A stretch of 64,000 nucleotides of DNA from Paramecium sonneborni (GCA_905182985.1 CAJJDN010000019.1:62001-126000); one strand, 5' to 3'; numbered from the stretch's first letter, positions 35,653 to 49,255 are shown. Notes: generated by a model not told the origin, from the letters alone. Program-made: numbers and translations.

Positions 35653-36672
35653 TTTGTGTAAAATGAATTCTTATGAAAAAAATCTAAATGTTTGATTAAC
35701 ATTCAATATCATTCGCATATCTCAAATCTTTAATAAAGTCAAAAAATTCAATAGATTAACAAAAGATCTAAAGATTAAACTTCTAAAATTTTCAAATATT
35801 TTTAATTAAATTATTTCTTTTTTTTTAATTATTACAACATTTATTTAAACATAGTTATCCTTTTAATATTATTTTTTACAAACACTTTTTTTAAAAAATT
35901 AAATTTCATGATAAATTTGATAGAAAAATATTATTTCAACAAATTAAAAAAGAAATCGTTAGCCATTGTGATGTATTGCAAATCAGTAAATTAGATGCTG
36001 TCTAATAATTTAATAAAAATTAGATAAGACATTAATTTTCTAAAAAAATATTCACCTTTTGTTCTTAAAATTTTCAACTTTTGTTGAGTATTTCTTTAAA
36101 AAAAAGCATATTCTCAAAAAATCTTTCTTTTTTAATTTTTTGATCAAGAAAATCTTAAAAATTAAACCATTTCTTAAAAAATATATGTATTTTATCATCA
36201 TAAATTTAGAAGAAGCTTTGAACAAAACACTTATTTATGGAAATCTATATAAAAGTTGAAAAAAAGAAAAAAAAAATATTGAAATGAGAAATAAAAATAA
36301 TTAAAAATATAAATTATCATTATCAGAAGAATTGAGAAACTTAAATTTGAACTCCAAGATATGTTTTTATGTTCCGATACTAGATTTCACAAAAAATATG
36401 CATATTTATTAAAATTAGTATTTTAAATTATTTATTATATTATAAATCAAGAAAGTTAATCTTTGAGATTCAGAATTTTTTTTATTAAGATAATAAAAAA
36501 TAAAGACAATGCATTTGATAAATGCGCAAATTATGTTTTTTTTCTAATAAATTAAATACTGATATTTATTAAAAATTTGATTAATTTTTTCAAGAAATAT
36601 CTAATCGGCTAAAACTTTAAATCACTGTTTCTTTTTCTTTATTTTTGATATTTAGAATTAAAATAAAATAAA
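35653..36672. other. Very AT-rich intergenic stretch between divergent genes
   Basis: About 1 kb with long A and T runs. Apparent short open frames (for example near 36059-36259) encode only Phe/Lys/Ile low-complexity peptide and are not credible genes. The promoters of the histidine kinase and the large receptor-like gene presumably lie here. Confidence 0.5.
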
Positions 36673-39600
36673 ATGCTTTATGTTTTGTTAATGCTAATGA
36701 AAATTAGTAAAAGTTAACCAATTACAGATTTTATTGAAGGGACATCAGTTTCAAATGTAGAATGGCAAAAGCAAGATTCTAGTCAATTTAATTAAAAATT
36801 TTCCTGCAACAATGGATAATTGATAGGACCCTTTATCGGAACGATTGACAAAAACATTAAAAAAGTATTTAATAACCTTTAACCTCATTATTCTTTATAA
36901 ATAACATTAGACCTTTTATTCATGGAATATTGGTCAGGATCATCAAATTATATAAATATAATGATAGATTAATAAACAATATATTCTGATTCATCTATAA
37001 GTACATCTAATTTTAATACTCCTAACAATTATTGTAAGACAAATGCATTTTTGTAAATATTATAATAATTTTAGAATATTTTTGTATAATTAATAATTGA
37101 TTACATTAAGATAGAAGATTAATCATGAAAATCTTAATCCAACATTAGAAATCAGATCAGGTTTTTAGTGTACTTTACTGTAATTATTGTAGGTATGTGA
37201 GAAATTATTAGTTAAAAATGTTGTTATAATTCCTTAGTTATGTCATTTTACTTGCCTAACATGCAATGGTCCATTAGAAGATAATTGCTTGACTTGTCCT
37301 AATGGTATAATATAAGATGGTAAATGTAATTGTCAAAATGGATATTCATCGTATAATTATGAATGTGTACAATCTTGTCCTTAATATTATACTAGTAAGA
37401 ATTAAAAATGCTTATTAAATTGTTCTTTAAATTGTTAAGATTGTATACAATCTAAATGTAATACTTGTGAAGATGGTTTTATACTTTATTAAGGTTCTTG
37501 TGTTATTAAATGTCCAAAAAATAGTTCTTTTTAAAATAATATTTGTGTTGATTTTTCAGAATAATCAACTTGGGGGTCTGAATATATTGGAAAATATTTT
37601 GATAGTTTAGATATTGATCTTACTAGCTAAATTAATTAATTTACTTTTACTTTCAATCCTACATTATCTAAATAAACAGGATAAATATTTTCAACATACA
37701 ATAATTTATATTTATTGGGAGGATTTGGTGTTTGGAGTCATGGATATTATACTATTAATTATAATGGACTTCCTGCACATAATTAATTAAGAATATATTT
37801 GACAGCTTGGTTCATTGATAATTGGACTAATGAATAATTTATAATTAAATTGGATAACTAAATAATTTATCAAGTATCTTATTAATCATCAAAGGCAATT
37901 AATAATCTATTTTATTATGATTCAAATGATTATATTGAAGAAATTTAATTGTCTATGATACATACATCAAATTCAGCTTAATTAACTTTTTAAACAACTT
38001 TATCTATTTCTGCATATGAAGCCAGTTTAGCTTTAAGTAATATATTTATTTTGATTGACTATTGTGATTATCATTGTGAAATTTGTTCATCTAATTAATG
38101 CATTACATGTATAAATCCTTATTAGCTAATCCATAATAAATGCGTTTTATGTGATTCGACTAATTTTAGAAATAATGATTGTAGTTGTTAAATTGGATTT
38201 TATGATGATAATATAAACTTTTTATGTTAAAAATGCAAATAAGAATGTGAAACATGCATTAACTCTAATAGTTGTACCTAATGTAAATTAGGAACTAATT
38301 TAATTCTTTTGCCAAATTGCATTAATTGTATTACTGGCTTCTATTATAATAATGGAACATGTTCTAAATGTAATTAAAGTTGCTAAACTTGTTTTGGGAA
38401 TGATAAATCATCTTGCTTATCTTGTTTAGATAACTAAATTCTAAATAGCAATCATGAATGCCAAAATTGTTAAGACAATTAATTTATTTATAATAATACT
38501 TGCTAAGATTGCTAGTATAATTGTGAAACATGTAATTAAGCATCAATATGCATAACATGTGCATAAGATAGAATATATGCACCTTTATGTATATGCGAAC
38601 AAGGTAAGCAATTTAATAATTGTAGGATATTATGAAAGTAATAATAAGACATGTTAACTATGCAACATTTAATGTTCTACTTGTGAATTTTAAGGAGATA
38701 ATTGTTTAGTTTGTTCAGGAAATAGATAAAATCCACCTACATGTCGATGTTAGGAAGATTCTGAATAAAATAATATTTCTATTTGGTGTACAGGTATGAA
38801 ATATATTAATTAGATTGTTCTGTTGCTAATTTACATGTGAAATTAAGTACAAACATAAAAAAATTAATTATAAAATTTGGAAAAAAAATTAGAAAGATTA
38901 ATTCTGATTGTTCATTGATTTTTCATGAATCTACACTAAAATATTTAGGAACTAAACCAATATGTTTTGCTTAATAATTATCAATAGATGTTTTTTTAGG
39001 TTAAAATGCAACCATTTATTTTGGTTAACAAATCATATTTAAGGTTGGTGTTATCTAATTTTAGGAATGTCAAAATAGTGTATCTTAATTTTTTAATAAT
39101 ACTTTAGAAAGTGATATAGATATATAAGCACCATTAATAATATTTACTAAAAATTAAGTTTTTTTATCAGCTTGTATTAATAATCCAGATTCAATCTATT
39201 AAATTTAATCTTATAATTTTGGTAGTAGTCCAATAACTTTTGTTGATTGGAAATTGGTTCGAGCAACGTAAAAAGATCCTAAAATAATTAACCTACTTAA
39301 TAATCTGAAGAATCAATTCAAAAATCAAAATTAAAGTGTCAATTTTGTATTCTAAAATGATATATTAGAAATGCAGAATGAAATTTTATTAGAATTAAAA
39401 TATTTAAATTTTTTAGGAGTTTAAGGAAATAGTTTGATAAAAATAAAACAATTAACTAATAAATTATTTTTGAATGTATAATTATAAAGAACATATTATT
39501 TTGCTTCTTAATTAATTGAAATTAGCATCTAAGTCAATCATTGTTCAGAAACATTTAATAATGATTTAAGATTAAATATTACAACTTAGATTGGCACTAT

Positions 39601-42600
39601 TAAAAAGTAAGCTGAAATAACTTTTTAATAATATTATATATATTAAATAGAACCATATTTATTGAATGCTGATCTTTATTAGTTAAAAATTGGAGTTGAT
39701 GTTTAAGAAAACATTAATATTGAAGATAACTATTAGATTTTAATTGTAAATGAAGAGCCATTTATATAAATATCGGCTGAATCTAACTTTTTAAGCTTTT
39801 CATAAAAATTAGTAATACATGGATAAGTAATGAATATAGCTTAGCAAAATCCAGTACTTAAATGGGATTGTTTTGATATGACTAAAAATTCTGAATGCAC
39901 AGCATTAAATGAAACTAAATTAGTATTTCATGATTCTTCACATTTAACACTCTAACCTTATACATTAACTCCTTTTTCTGTTTATGTATTTTCAGCAAGC
40001 TATAAGGATTTATAATAGTAAGTGAAAATTACAATTGTTGAAACAGATGTTCCTAAAATTGAGTTTAAGTCTTATCCAGAAGTCTCAGATGGATATATTA
40101 ATTATTATGATTAACTTTTATTTAAGTTCAAGTATCTTGAAATTATTTATAACCCTGATCAATTACTATATACAGGAATATTTTCAAATTCTGATTTATT
40201 AATCAAACATTTTAAATTCAATTATTTAGAGTTGTAAATAAGCCTTTAGAATTATTTTACTGTTGAATAATTGACAAAACATATGACATTAAAGATTAAC
40301 ATTCATAATCCTGATTACTTTTTACCATCTCAATTAACAATACCATTACTAATTAACATTCCACCATTGTAATGCATAATAAATATTGATGGAGTTGATT
40401 CATCTAAAACAACTTATTTTTAAATTAAAATCATAAATTGTAAAGATGATAATTTACCTTTGTAATATAGATTGGTGCTCTATTTAAATTCTTCAGATCT
40501 AAATTTCGATTATTCTATAAATACAATTTAAAAAGGAATCATTTTAATTGATTATCAATATAATAATTTATTTAAAACTAAATTAACAGGTAATGGTAAT
40601 ATTAAATTAATGATTCAAGTTAAAGATACACTTAATGGAATTAGCAATTACACAAGTTCATTTTACTTTGCATATGAACAAGGAACTTAAGGATTGTTAC
40701 TTATTAATCCAACATCTATAAGTGAAACTTTAATTTATGCTACAAGTTTATAATATGAAAAGAATTTTAATTCTTCAGAAATTAAAAAAGTTCTTTAATA
40801 ATAAAATACTTATTTTTCAAATTGTTAATGTATTACATAGAAATAACTGCTTACTTTAAAAACACTTTCTATTAATTATATTGACTGGGAATTTAGTAAT
40901 ATTAATAAAGAATTATATTTATCAAAAGAGAGATTAAATAAAATTAATTCATTAATGGTTAATTAACATTTAATTGAGTATGATAAATTTGAACATACTG
41001 TATAAGAGTTTTAAAAAGTGACTTTATTAGAAGAAACTATAGAGATAACAAAATATATCAATGAATTATTTAAAGTAAATAGATTTTTAAAATAGTAAAA
41101 AAGAATTTTAATAAGCGAATTGGATTCTGAAAGTAAAAATACAAATAACTAAATTATTATGGATTCTGTAAATTTAATTACTGATATTTAATTGTAAAAT
41201 TAAATTATTAATGGAAATTTATAAACAATAATAACAAATTCGTTTAATATTTCAACCTAAAAAACAACTTAAAAAATATTAGAGAATTTAATTAGAAGTT
41301 CTTTAAATGAGTCATAAGTTATTGGATAGGAAGAATAATAAAATAATTTAAATTTTGCATCAGAAACATATTCATATAAAATGATTAATTACAACTAAAA
41401 TCCTTATAAATATGATACTTATTTTATGAATACTTACAATGAGGAAAAAGATTATCCTATGTACAAACCTGAAATAATTTAATTGTCTAACTCCACTTTA
41501 ATTTAAAATATCAGTTCATCTTCAGGTATCCGATATAAATTTGAAAATTAAGAGGAAAATCTTTTTTTTGAATGTGTCACTAAAGTTGAAGATAGTTGGA
41601 GTTTAAATGCTTGCAAAAATGTTAAGGAAGGTAAGAACACTATTTGTTAATGTCATCTTATCTCTTCGATTACAATTATTGAGGCTACCCATAGTATACT
41701 TGTTGAAGCGTTTGATTTTTTTTCACTAAAAACGATTTATGAAATTTTACAATGCCAATATTATTCTATAATCTTTACATATATAGTGACAATTTACACA
41801 ATTATTTTTTTGTTGTTCATCTTCATCGGATAGAAAATGGATTAAAATAAGAAAGAAGATAATTTATTTAATTCAAGTAAAGTAGTACCATCAGATTGGG
41901 ATTTGGTTATTGAAAAAGTTAATGGAGGAGAAATAGAATCTGAAAGAAAGTTACCAACAATTGATAAAATAATTATAAAAAAGGAAAGTCTAAAAAAATC
42001 TATTTTTAGTTCTAATGATAGCCAAATATCATAAGAAGATAAATAAGGTAAACGATTTAATTTTGAATTTTATAACAAAATGTTTAATAGCAGAAAAAAT
42101 ATTGGGACAAATAACCCATGTTCTTAAAGAGCAATTGATTAAACTGAAGTTGAAGTATCACCAAAATCAAAAATGTCAAATAGTCCAAATATAAATATAG
42201 TTTCATCAGAAATACCTTCTGCATTTAGAAAGTAATAAATGATTGAGGAAGAATCTTTGTATAAAAAATATTCAACTTAAAAAATTACTTTATGTAGGGC
42301 GCTTATATAATATATTGAAGTAATAAATTTTTTAAAAAGCTTAGATTAATCACAAAGCTCTGAGTTTATATTATTTATATGATAAGGATTGTTCTAGGGT
42401 TTACAGAACAATTATGTTATATGTTTCATTATTAGGAGAAATTAGTATTTTGACATTTTTTGGAAAAGTACTGTTTTTATATAATTTAGATCATAAACTT
42501 AAATACAATAATTGCACTTTCAATTTTGTAAGCATTGTTTGGAATAATTTATAGATAGTTACTTTCAATACTACTAAAGTCATAAAAAGTGTGTTTCAAT

Positions 42601-42900
42601 TACTTAGGGTTTAATTTAGCAATATTAAGTGTTTTACTTTTTTTATTTATTATATTTGGTAGTGTAGCAAAATATCAATCAGTTTTAGAAGCTACTTTAT
42701 GGGGAGTTGCTTATATAAGTAGTTTTATATTAGATTATTTCCTGTATACTAACATTTAAATATTGCTGTTTTTTGCAATAATTGTAAAATTTGGAAATTC
42801 AGAAACAGCTAAAGTATTAGTAAATAATTTTATTTTATAGAAATATTTAAAATTGTGTTTAAATGATAAAGTTTTTACCTAAACTTTTGGAAATGAATGA
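36673..42900 (+). CDS. Giant Cys-rich, GPS-containing polycystin-1-like membrane protein
   Basis: A 2035-residue surface protein. It starts with a hydrophobic stretch (MLYVLLMLMKIS) and carries many furin/EGF-like Cys repeats (CHFTCLTCNGPLEDNCLTC; C-x2-C patterns throughout about residues 180-700). A long Ile/Asn-rich ectodomain like the REJ region of polycystin-1 follows, then a GPS-like motif near residue 1600 (ECVTKVEDSW..., ICQCHL). A first membrane helix (FTYIVTIYTIIFLLFIFI) precedes a cytoplasmic loop, after which come YLYDKDCSRVYR and about five more helices (LAILSVLLFLFIIFG, IQILLFFAIIVKFG). Introns at 37084-37114, 38604-38625, 38794-38813, 42320-42344 and 42468-42489 leave exactly 2036 codons. 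It ends without the pore helices of polycystin-2, so a receptor-like role is more likely than a channel; autoproteolysis at the GPS is unproven. Confidence 0.85.
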
Positions 42901-43018
42901 TTCAAGAAATTTGAAAATAATAATTTAAGTAAATATTATCTCATAAATCAAGATATTTTATTTTATAAATATTATAATTTTAAATGATTTTAATGTAATA
43001 ATATTTTAATGCTCAGAT

Positions 43019-44308
43019 TCATTATCCCCAAGACGCTAATTATCTCTTAACATTATCATAATTCTTAAGGGTTTAATCTATCTTTGGTTCAGCTCTTAAG
43101 AAATCTTCTTTTGCTCTAGATTTATAAATAAAAATATACTTTTTATCATTAGATTATATGGCTGCTAATTAATCCTTACTAAGTGAAATCAATTTTTTCT
43201 ATCTAAAAAAAATATAATATATTTTTACTCAGCTGGTGATAGATTTTAAATTTTGCTGACATGTTCTCTGATAGTTTTAAGAATCATATCAATTAAAGGA
43301 TCATTTTCATATGTCATTTTTCCTTAAGCTAATCCTTTGAGAGCAGATTTAAACAAGGCTTTTTGTATTTCTGGAAGATTGCTCTTAAGATTAGTTTCAA
43401 GTGATTTTTGAGCAGCTTCAATAATATCTGATAAAAGTCTATTTTGGTTAATCTAAAATTAAAATAATAATTATACTTATTCTGCTTATTAGACTTATTT
43501 AAGGATACTATGAGATCTTTCTGTAACATGTCTTTAGAGATTCAATTATTCATTTAAGAGGAACTTAAGAATAAAAATAAAATATTATACTGTATTAATT
43601 AATTCTGCTTTAACATCTCTAAATTCTTTATGTAATTATCCATATTCAATTTATCCTTTAGCTGCTTCTAAAAGAGTACGAATTTTGAGTTGCATATTTT
43701 CATGATAATATTAATCAAGTTAGAAACATTCATTTCCAGCTACTCTTCTATAAAATCTGGCAAGTAATGGTTTCATGAATGATTTACGACCTTCTAAGTA
43801 AAAGTACATAATTTGCATCCAGAAAAGGAATGGTAAGAATGATGATTTAGCAATCCAATGTAGATTAGTTGTACCTGCAGCAAATCCAATAACAATCAAA
43901 CCACCATAAGTAAGGAGAAGATATTTTCTAGCTACAAGGAAATTTTCATAATGTGGAGATACTTATTCTGGTCCGATAAAGTTGTAAAACAATTCAGATG
44001 ATTTGATCTAATTTATTAATTATCACTTACACCACTAAAAGTAACTGGATTATGTGGATTGTTGTATGGATGTTCAAATACTTTACCTTATGGTGCAACA
44101 TTTGGAGCTTTATTATCTTTTTCAATGGCTTCACTATTAAATAATTAAAATACATAGCTTACAGCTTTTAATTGAACTATGTGACATATTCAGCATATTT
44201 GCTTTAGAATTTTAAGAAATTCTTTCCTGCAATATCTTTATGTGAGGCTGATGCTGTAGCAAAACCAAAAAATCCAATTCGACCTGAAGATTTTACCAAA
44301 AATTACAT
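43019..44308 (-). CDS. Putative mitochondrial membrane protein with long helical stalk
   Basis: A 386-residue protein. The N-terminus (MQFLVKSSGRIGFFGFATASA) looks like a mitochondrial presequence. Two hydrophobic segments follow (KYLLLTYGGLIVIGFAAG and FLPFLFWMQIMYFYL), then about 200 residues of charged helix (LEAAKGQIEYGQLHKEFRD...). Two membrane helices plus a long stalk is the plan of ATP synthase subunit b, and ciliate ATP synthases have highly divergent subunits, so that role is possible but not shown. Introns of 29, 23, 27, 24 and 26 nt leave 387 codons. It is divergent from the Rag GTPase gene with 16 bases between start codons. Confidence 0.75.
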
Positions 44309-44324
44309 TTATTTAAATATATTA

Positions 44325-45330
44325 ATGAACAATGACATCTGTATGTTTGGACTGACAAAATCAGGAAAAACTTCAATGATAAGAGTGATATTCTAAAAGC
44401 TTGAAATATTTAGAACGATTTAATTAGATCCAACAAATAGAATGGAATCAGTTCCTGTTAATTTAGGATCTCATATTCATTTTAAGATTTATGAATTTTC
44501 TGGTCATTATGATTTAAATGATTCATAACCTCCTGAAATAGCAGCTATGGAAACTTGTAGTTTAATGATCTATGTAATTGATTCATAGGTAAATAAAGAT
44601 GTTCTATACACATTCTATAGGCTGAACCATTTAATGAGGCTGTCTAATATTTAAGATAAGCTATACAAACTGTTAAATAAAGATCTCCTCATTGCGAATG
44701 TCATTGTTTTATTCATAAGGTGGATCCAGACATTGAAGATAATAAGAAGAATGGTAATACAATTAATAATTACTTTAAAAGAATTGTTGTAATAAATTTA
44801 AAAAGACATCTCAGATGAATTATCTAAAAATAGTATGAATTATATTAAGGTTGACTTTCATGTGACTTCAATCTTTGATCATTCATATTTGGAACATTTT
44901 AGTAAAGTAATTTAAAGAATATTGCCATATTCTTAATCTATATAAACATTATTAGATTCATTTAATCTATCATGTAAAATTGAAAAGTCCTTTTTATTTG
45001 AAATTTATTCCAAATTATACTTGGCTAGTGATTCCTAACATTTTCATAGTACTAATTTCTAACTTTGTTCTGAAATGATTGATGTATTCATCGATGTTAC
45101 ATGCATATATGGAAAATTAGATGATGCAGGTCAAAGCTAAATTTAATTATCAGATGGATCAATTTTAATCTATCAAACAGTTAATGAGTAATTTAATATT
45201 ATTAATATTCATTAGAGGTATATCATTGATAAGTATATTGAAATCTGAGAACTTAGAAAGACCATTTTTATTAGAATACAACATTAATTAATTCAGACAG
45301 GGTTTAGCATAATTATTTAAAATTAAATGA
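44325..45330 (+). CDS. GTR2: RagC/Gtr2-type small GTPase
   Basis: A 305-residue Rag GTPase of the RagC/D class, which heterodimerises with RagA/B on lysosomes or vacuoles and controls TORC1 according to amino acids. The P-loop is GLTKSGKTS (residues 9-17), the G4-like element is IHKVD, and the C-terminal roadblock domain contains KSFLFEIYSKLYLASDS and CSEMIDVFIDVTCIYG, both strongly conserved in RagC. Introns at 44589-44620 (32 nt), 44754-44781 and 45188-45215 leave 306 codons; without the last intron the protein would lose its final helix (NINQFRQGLAQLFKIK). The start is 16 bases from the opposing gene's ATG; Met7 is a possible alternative start. Confidence 0.93.
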
Positions 45331-45369
45331 AACAATAATAATAAAAATTAGTAGTTAAATTTCAAATCA

Positions 45370-46755
45370 ATGTACAAAAACCAAAAATACTTTTGGGATG
45401 CTCTAAAAGTACGAGATAATCGTGATCCTGCATATAGTGTTAATCTTCCTTCTCATTCTCCTAAAGTACCATTTAAGAGACCTTTTTAACCTGAAAATAT
45501 AAATAGATCTATGGAGAATAACAAATCTCGTTACTCTGAAAAACATCTTGAATTGAGTCCTACTCAAAAATTTAAAGCAGTTGCTGCTCAACCTGCTTAT
45601 TTTAGTTAAGAGGGTCTATTATTAACAAGAAATAGTAAATTGCCTAATTATGAACCCACACGCTGTTCAAGCAATGAAAATGGCATAATTAGAGCTTATG
45701 CTGCAAATACTAACTAAGGGATAGTTAGAGATTATAATGAAGATAGAGTATCCATAATATTGAATATCGTTAAACCCTAAAATAGGCAAAATGAAACTTG
45801 GCCTAGATGTTCCTTTTTTGGTGTTTATGATGGTCATGGAGGTTCAGCATGTGCAGATTTCTTAAGAGATAATTTACATTAATTCGTAATAAAAGAATTA
45901 GATTTTCCTTGGAATCCATATGAAGCATTAAGAAAAGGTTTTGCAGCAGCAGAATAACATTTTTAAGAATATGCACTTTCTCAATTCAATAAAGGAATCC
46001 CTGAAAGAAGTGGTTCTTGTGCAATAGTTGCATTATTGGTTGGAGATGTTTGTTATGTAGCAAATGTTGGGGATAGTAGAGCAGTTTTATGTGGAGGAAA
46101 TAATAGATCGGCATTGCCATTATCTAGAGATCATAAACCTTGTGATGAATTAGAAAAATTAAGAATATAAAAAGCAGGTGGAAAAATATATCAGTAATTA
46201 TAATATTAAAAAATTAAGAACTTAATAACTACAAGATGAACAATAGGTTTTTGTTGGACCTTTAAGAGTATTACCTGGAAGATTATCTGTTAGTAGAACT
46301 TTTGGAGATATTGAAGCTAAATTAGAAAGATTTGGAGGAAAATCAAATGTTGTTGTAGCTGAACCAGAACTAAGAAGTTTTAAAATTCAAGAAGATCATT
46401 AATTTATTGTTTTAGCAAGTAATATTAAATAAATATTTTAGGTGATGGTATATTCGATAAAATGTCATCGAATGAAGTTGTTGATATCATGACTAAAGAG
46501 CTAGATTCTAATCCTAATATACATTAAGGTTGCAGTATTGGAGTTGAATAAGTTCTAAAAGAAAGTATTAATAGGAGAACTTTAGATAATATAACTGTTG
46601 TAGTTGTAGCTTTTTAAGGGGAATAAATGAAAAGATTAAAGAATGAATTAAACAAAAGAAATTAAATTAAAAAGGCAGTATAGGCTGTATTAGGTAATTA
46701 GGAAGATCAAGAAAATACTCCTGGATTAATTAATACCTATAAACGATATATTTGA
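45370..46755 (+). CDS. PP2C-type protein phosphatase (first copy)
   Basis: A 445-residue metal-dependent Ser/Thr phosphatase. An N-terminal extension of about 110 residues (MYKNQKYFWDALKVRD...) precedes the PP2C domain: VRDYNEDR, GVYDGHGGSACADFL with metal-binding Asp and Gly, VGDSRAVL, LSRDHKP, LSVSRTFGD, ASDGIFDKM and the terminal DNITVVVVAF with the last Asp. A basic tail of about 55 residues follows. Introns of 25 and 23 nt (near 46192 and 46420) leave 446 codons. All canonical metal ligands seem intact, so it is probably active. It follows the Rag GTPase gene by 39 bases in the same direction. Confidence 0.93.
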
Positions 46756-46778
46756 TTTAATTAATTTTATTTTGTTAT

Positions 46779-48012
46779 ATGGGTAATAATATGACAGTGA
46801 ATTGGAGTGAATAATTAAAACACTCATTCGAGTTATATGAAAATAATTCAAAACATAATGTTCTTTGAAATATTGATATTTATTAAAATCTACCTGACAA
46901 TAAAGTGAAAATCTTTAGTAAAAATGATTATTAATATGGGAGGTTTAGCTTTAGAGAAATGCTTAAGTACATGTAGTAGAGATCAAGATTTATACAAAAT
47001 TTATTATGATTACCCAGGAATCTGTACTTTAGAATAGATTATAAGTGAGAAGTATGGAATCTATATATATAAAATGGATCCAAAATGTTAACTGAATTAG
47101 CCATATGGAATATAATATTCTTAGTAGTTGAATGTGCAGAATATTTGTAATCTCACTTTTAAACTATTGGTAATATCAATCCTAGAACTATTTATGTGTT
47201 AAATGATGGTATAAAACTATTTGTAAATTAAATATTATGGTAGGAAGTAAATCATATATTTAATATTGAATCATCCTACGAATTAGCACTCAAAAAGTCA
47301 GTTGTCATTCTATATTCTGAGCAAATTGAGTAACTCTAAAGAAATATTTAAGTTGTTAGACTATATACTAAATTTTATACTTCTGATCAACTGGACAAGA
47401 ATTAAATATTTTAGAATCTTTAATATACTAAATCATAATATTCTGAATTACTCTTTGGTTTAATATAAAAAATGTTTCTTGAGAATCTATAAGAAAGATA
47501 ATCATGGATTGATATTAAAGTAAACATTAAAATTTTAAATTAGGAATTTATTGATTCATTTAAGATCTTAGAAGAAAAAGATTAACCTTTTTATTCAAAT
47601 CTTAAATTATGTCCTTAAATTACAAAAAAAGTCAATAGACTTTTAATAGAATCTGTTTAACAAAATACTTAAATAACATAAACTAAATAGTTATTTCTCC
47701 AAATACAACTTAAAGTTGTTAATAATTAACAATTATTCCAACATCAACAATAACTTAAACCTATATTCCATCCAATATAAATTTCAGAAATTAACCAATT
47801 TAATAAATTTAATAGAGCTAAGATTTTAATTTGTAATCTAAAGCTACATCAAATTTTATAAATAATGACCCAAATATGAATTTAAAAAACCATCTTTAAT
47901 TTAAAATTAAAAATCATAATAAACATTTCCACCACCATAATCTATGGCTCCTAATTCAACTTTTGCTAATAAATTTTATAATCCATAATCAGCCAGACCA
48001 AAATAAAATTGA
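46779..48012 (+). pseudogene. Frame-broken protein-kinase-like gene
   Basis: From ATG at 46779 (MGNNMTVNWSEQLKHSFELY) the reading meets TGA at 46866-46868 and continues in protein-like sequence to about 46975. It then shifts frame (SRDQDLYKIYYDYPG) and shifts again near 47085 into a long run (ELAIWNIIFLVVECAEYLQS, later YSELLFGLIQKMF). A further shift near 47850 is followed by PSLIQNQKSQQTFPPPQ before TGA at 48010-48012. None of these breaks fits a short intron. The middle block vaguely resembles the C-lobe of a kinase, without catalytic motifs. This is either a young pseudogene or a poorly sequenced stretch. It converges with the TRM13 gene 16 bases away. Confidence 0.6.
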
Positions 48013-48028
48013 TATTTTTTATATAAAT

Positions 48029-49255
48029 TCATTTATATAATAAAATGATAAAATTTTCAGGTGATAACCATTATTCACAATACTTTTTTAAAATAGCTTT
48101 TAATTATGTTACTTAATTAATATATAGAACTCTTCCAATATCAATTATTCTTTTTGCCATTTTACCCAAAGTCTTTCTCTGTTCTGAACTGATTTCATCT
48201 TCTGTTTTAATTTTCTTTTGTAAATTAATTGGTCCACTGACATACCAACTACTAGTCTAAAATAATAAATCAATTAATTATTCTGGTACATTAATTAAAT
48301 TCAAAAAAGCCAAATTCTAAAATTAACATATAATTTATACTTTATATGTATTCTTATCACATAAATGATGACAACAAGTAGCTATAGTCATACCTACAGG
48401 AAATCTTTCCTATGTTAATAATGAATTTAGAGTTAAATCTGATGCTCCTCCACACATATGTTTACAAACTCCAACATATTTTATTTCTTTATCATATCCT
48501 TAATCTTTTAATTATTATTCTAAAATTTTTAAATTAAAATCTCTAATATCCATTTTACATCTTATGAAATATTTATTATCTCTATGAAATCTATCATATT
48601 TTAATTTTCTTGGTTCTCTTTCAATTAAAACATGAATTGCCATCGAATTATCTTTTTCTTTCAATTTTTCTGCTATCTAATGTGAAAATCTTCCTTTTCC
48701 TGCTCCATATTCAATATAAGCCATTTCTTTATTTATTAAATTATATTGATCCATGATTTCTGTCAATAACTCTACTTACTAGAGATCTTTTTCTTTATCT
48801 GAGATTTTTTGTTAAGCTTCTTCAATATTTTCATCTAATATATAAGAATAGCAATTATCAGACTATTCACCTATTTTTCCTAAATATTCTTAATATATTT
48901 CTATTGCTTTTTTATATGCTTTAGGAATTAAATCAATTAATTCATTAAGTTAATCTTTAGATATTGCTTACAATTTCACTTTTATTTATTGTACATCTTC
49001 TTCTAAATTAATTTTCTCTTTGAAAAAAGGATTTAATTTTAATTCCTCTTCTAATTTTTTCTTATTGCAAATTTTTAAATGTTTCTCCATCTTAATCTTT
49101 TTGACTTTATGAGAAGGATCTAATGGACATTCCACCCAATCTATTTCTTATTAACCATGGAATACACAATATTAACCACCTGTTTTATACACTTCCATAT
49201 TACAGGGTCGATTCTTTTTCACATTATAAAATTGACACCTCTCAATTTATTACAT
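48029..49255 (-). CDS. TRM13: tRNA 2'-O-methyltransferase Trm13
   Basis: A 400-residue homologue of Trm13/CCDC76, which methylates the 2'-OH of nucleotide 4 in the acceptor stem of some tRNAs. The N-terminus has a CCCH-type finger (CQFYNVKKNRPC..., YCVFH) followed by a CHHC U11-48K-type finger (CPLDPSHKVKKIKMEKHLKIC pattern: Cys, His, His, Cys). The methyltransferase domain shows YIEYGAGKGRFSHQIA for AdoMet binding and the family signature VGVCKHMCGGASDL plus ATCCHHLC. One 24-nt intron (near 48315-48340) leaves 401 codons. The start must lie before the first finger Cys, and M-QQIERC is the only candidate; this places the ATG just 7 bases from the divergent gene at 49263. Confidence 0.92.

Noticed and set aside
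36059..36259. 66-residue forward frame rich in Phe, Lys and Ile
   Set aside because: Low-complexity product of very AT-rich DNA with no flanking gene structure.
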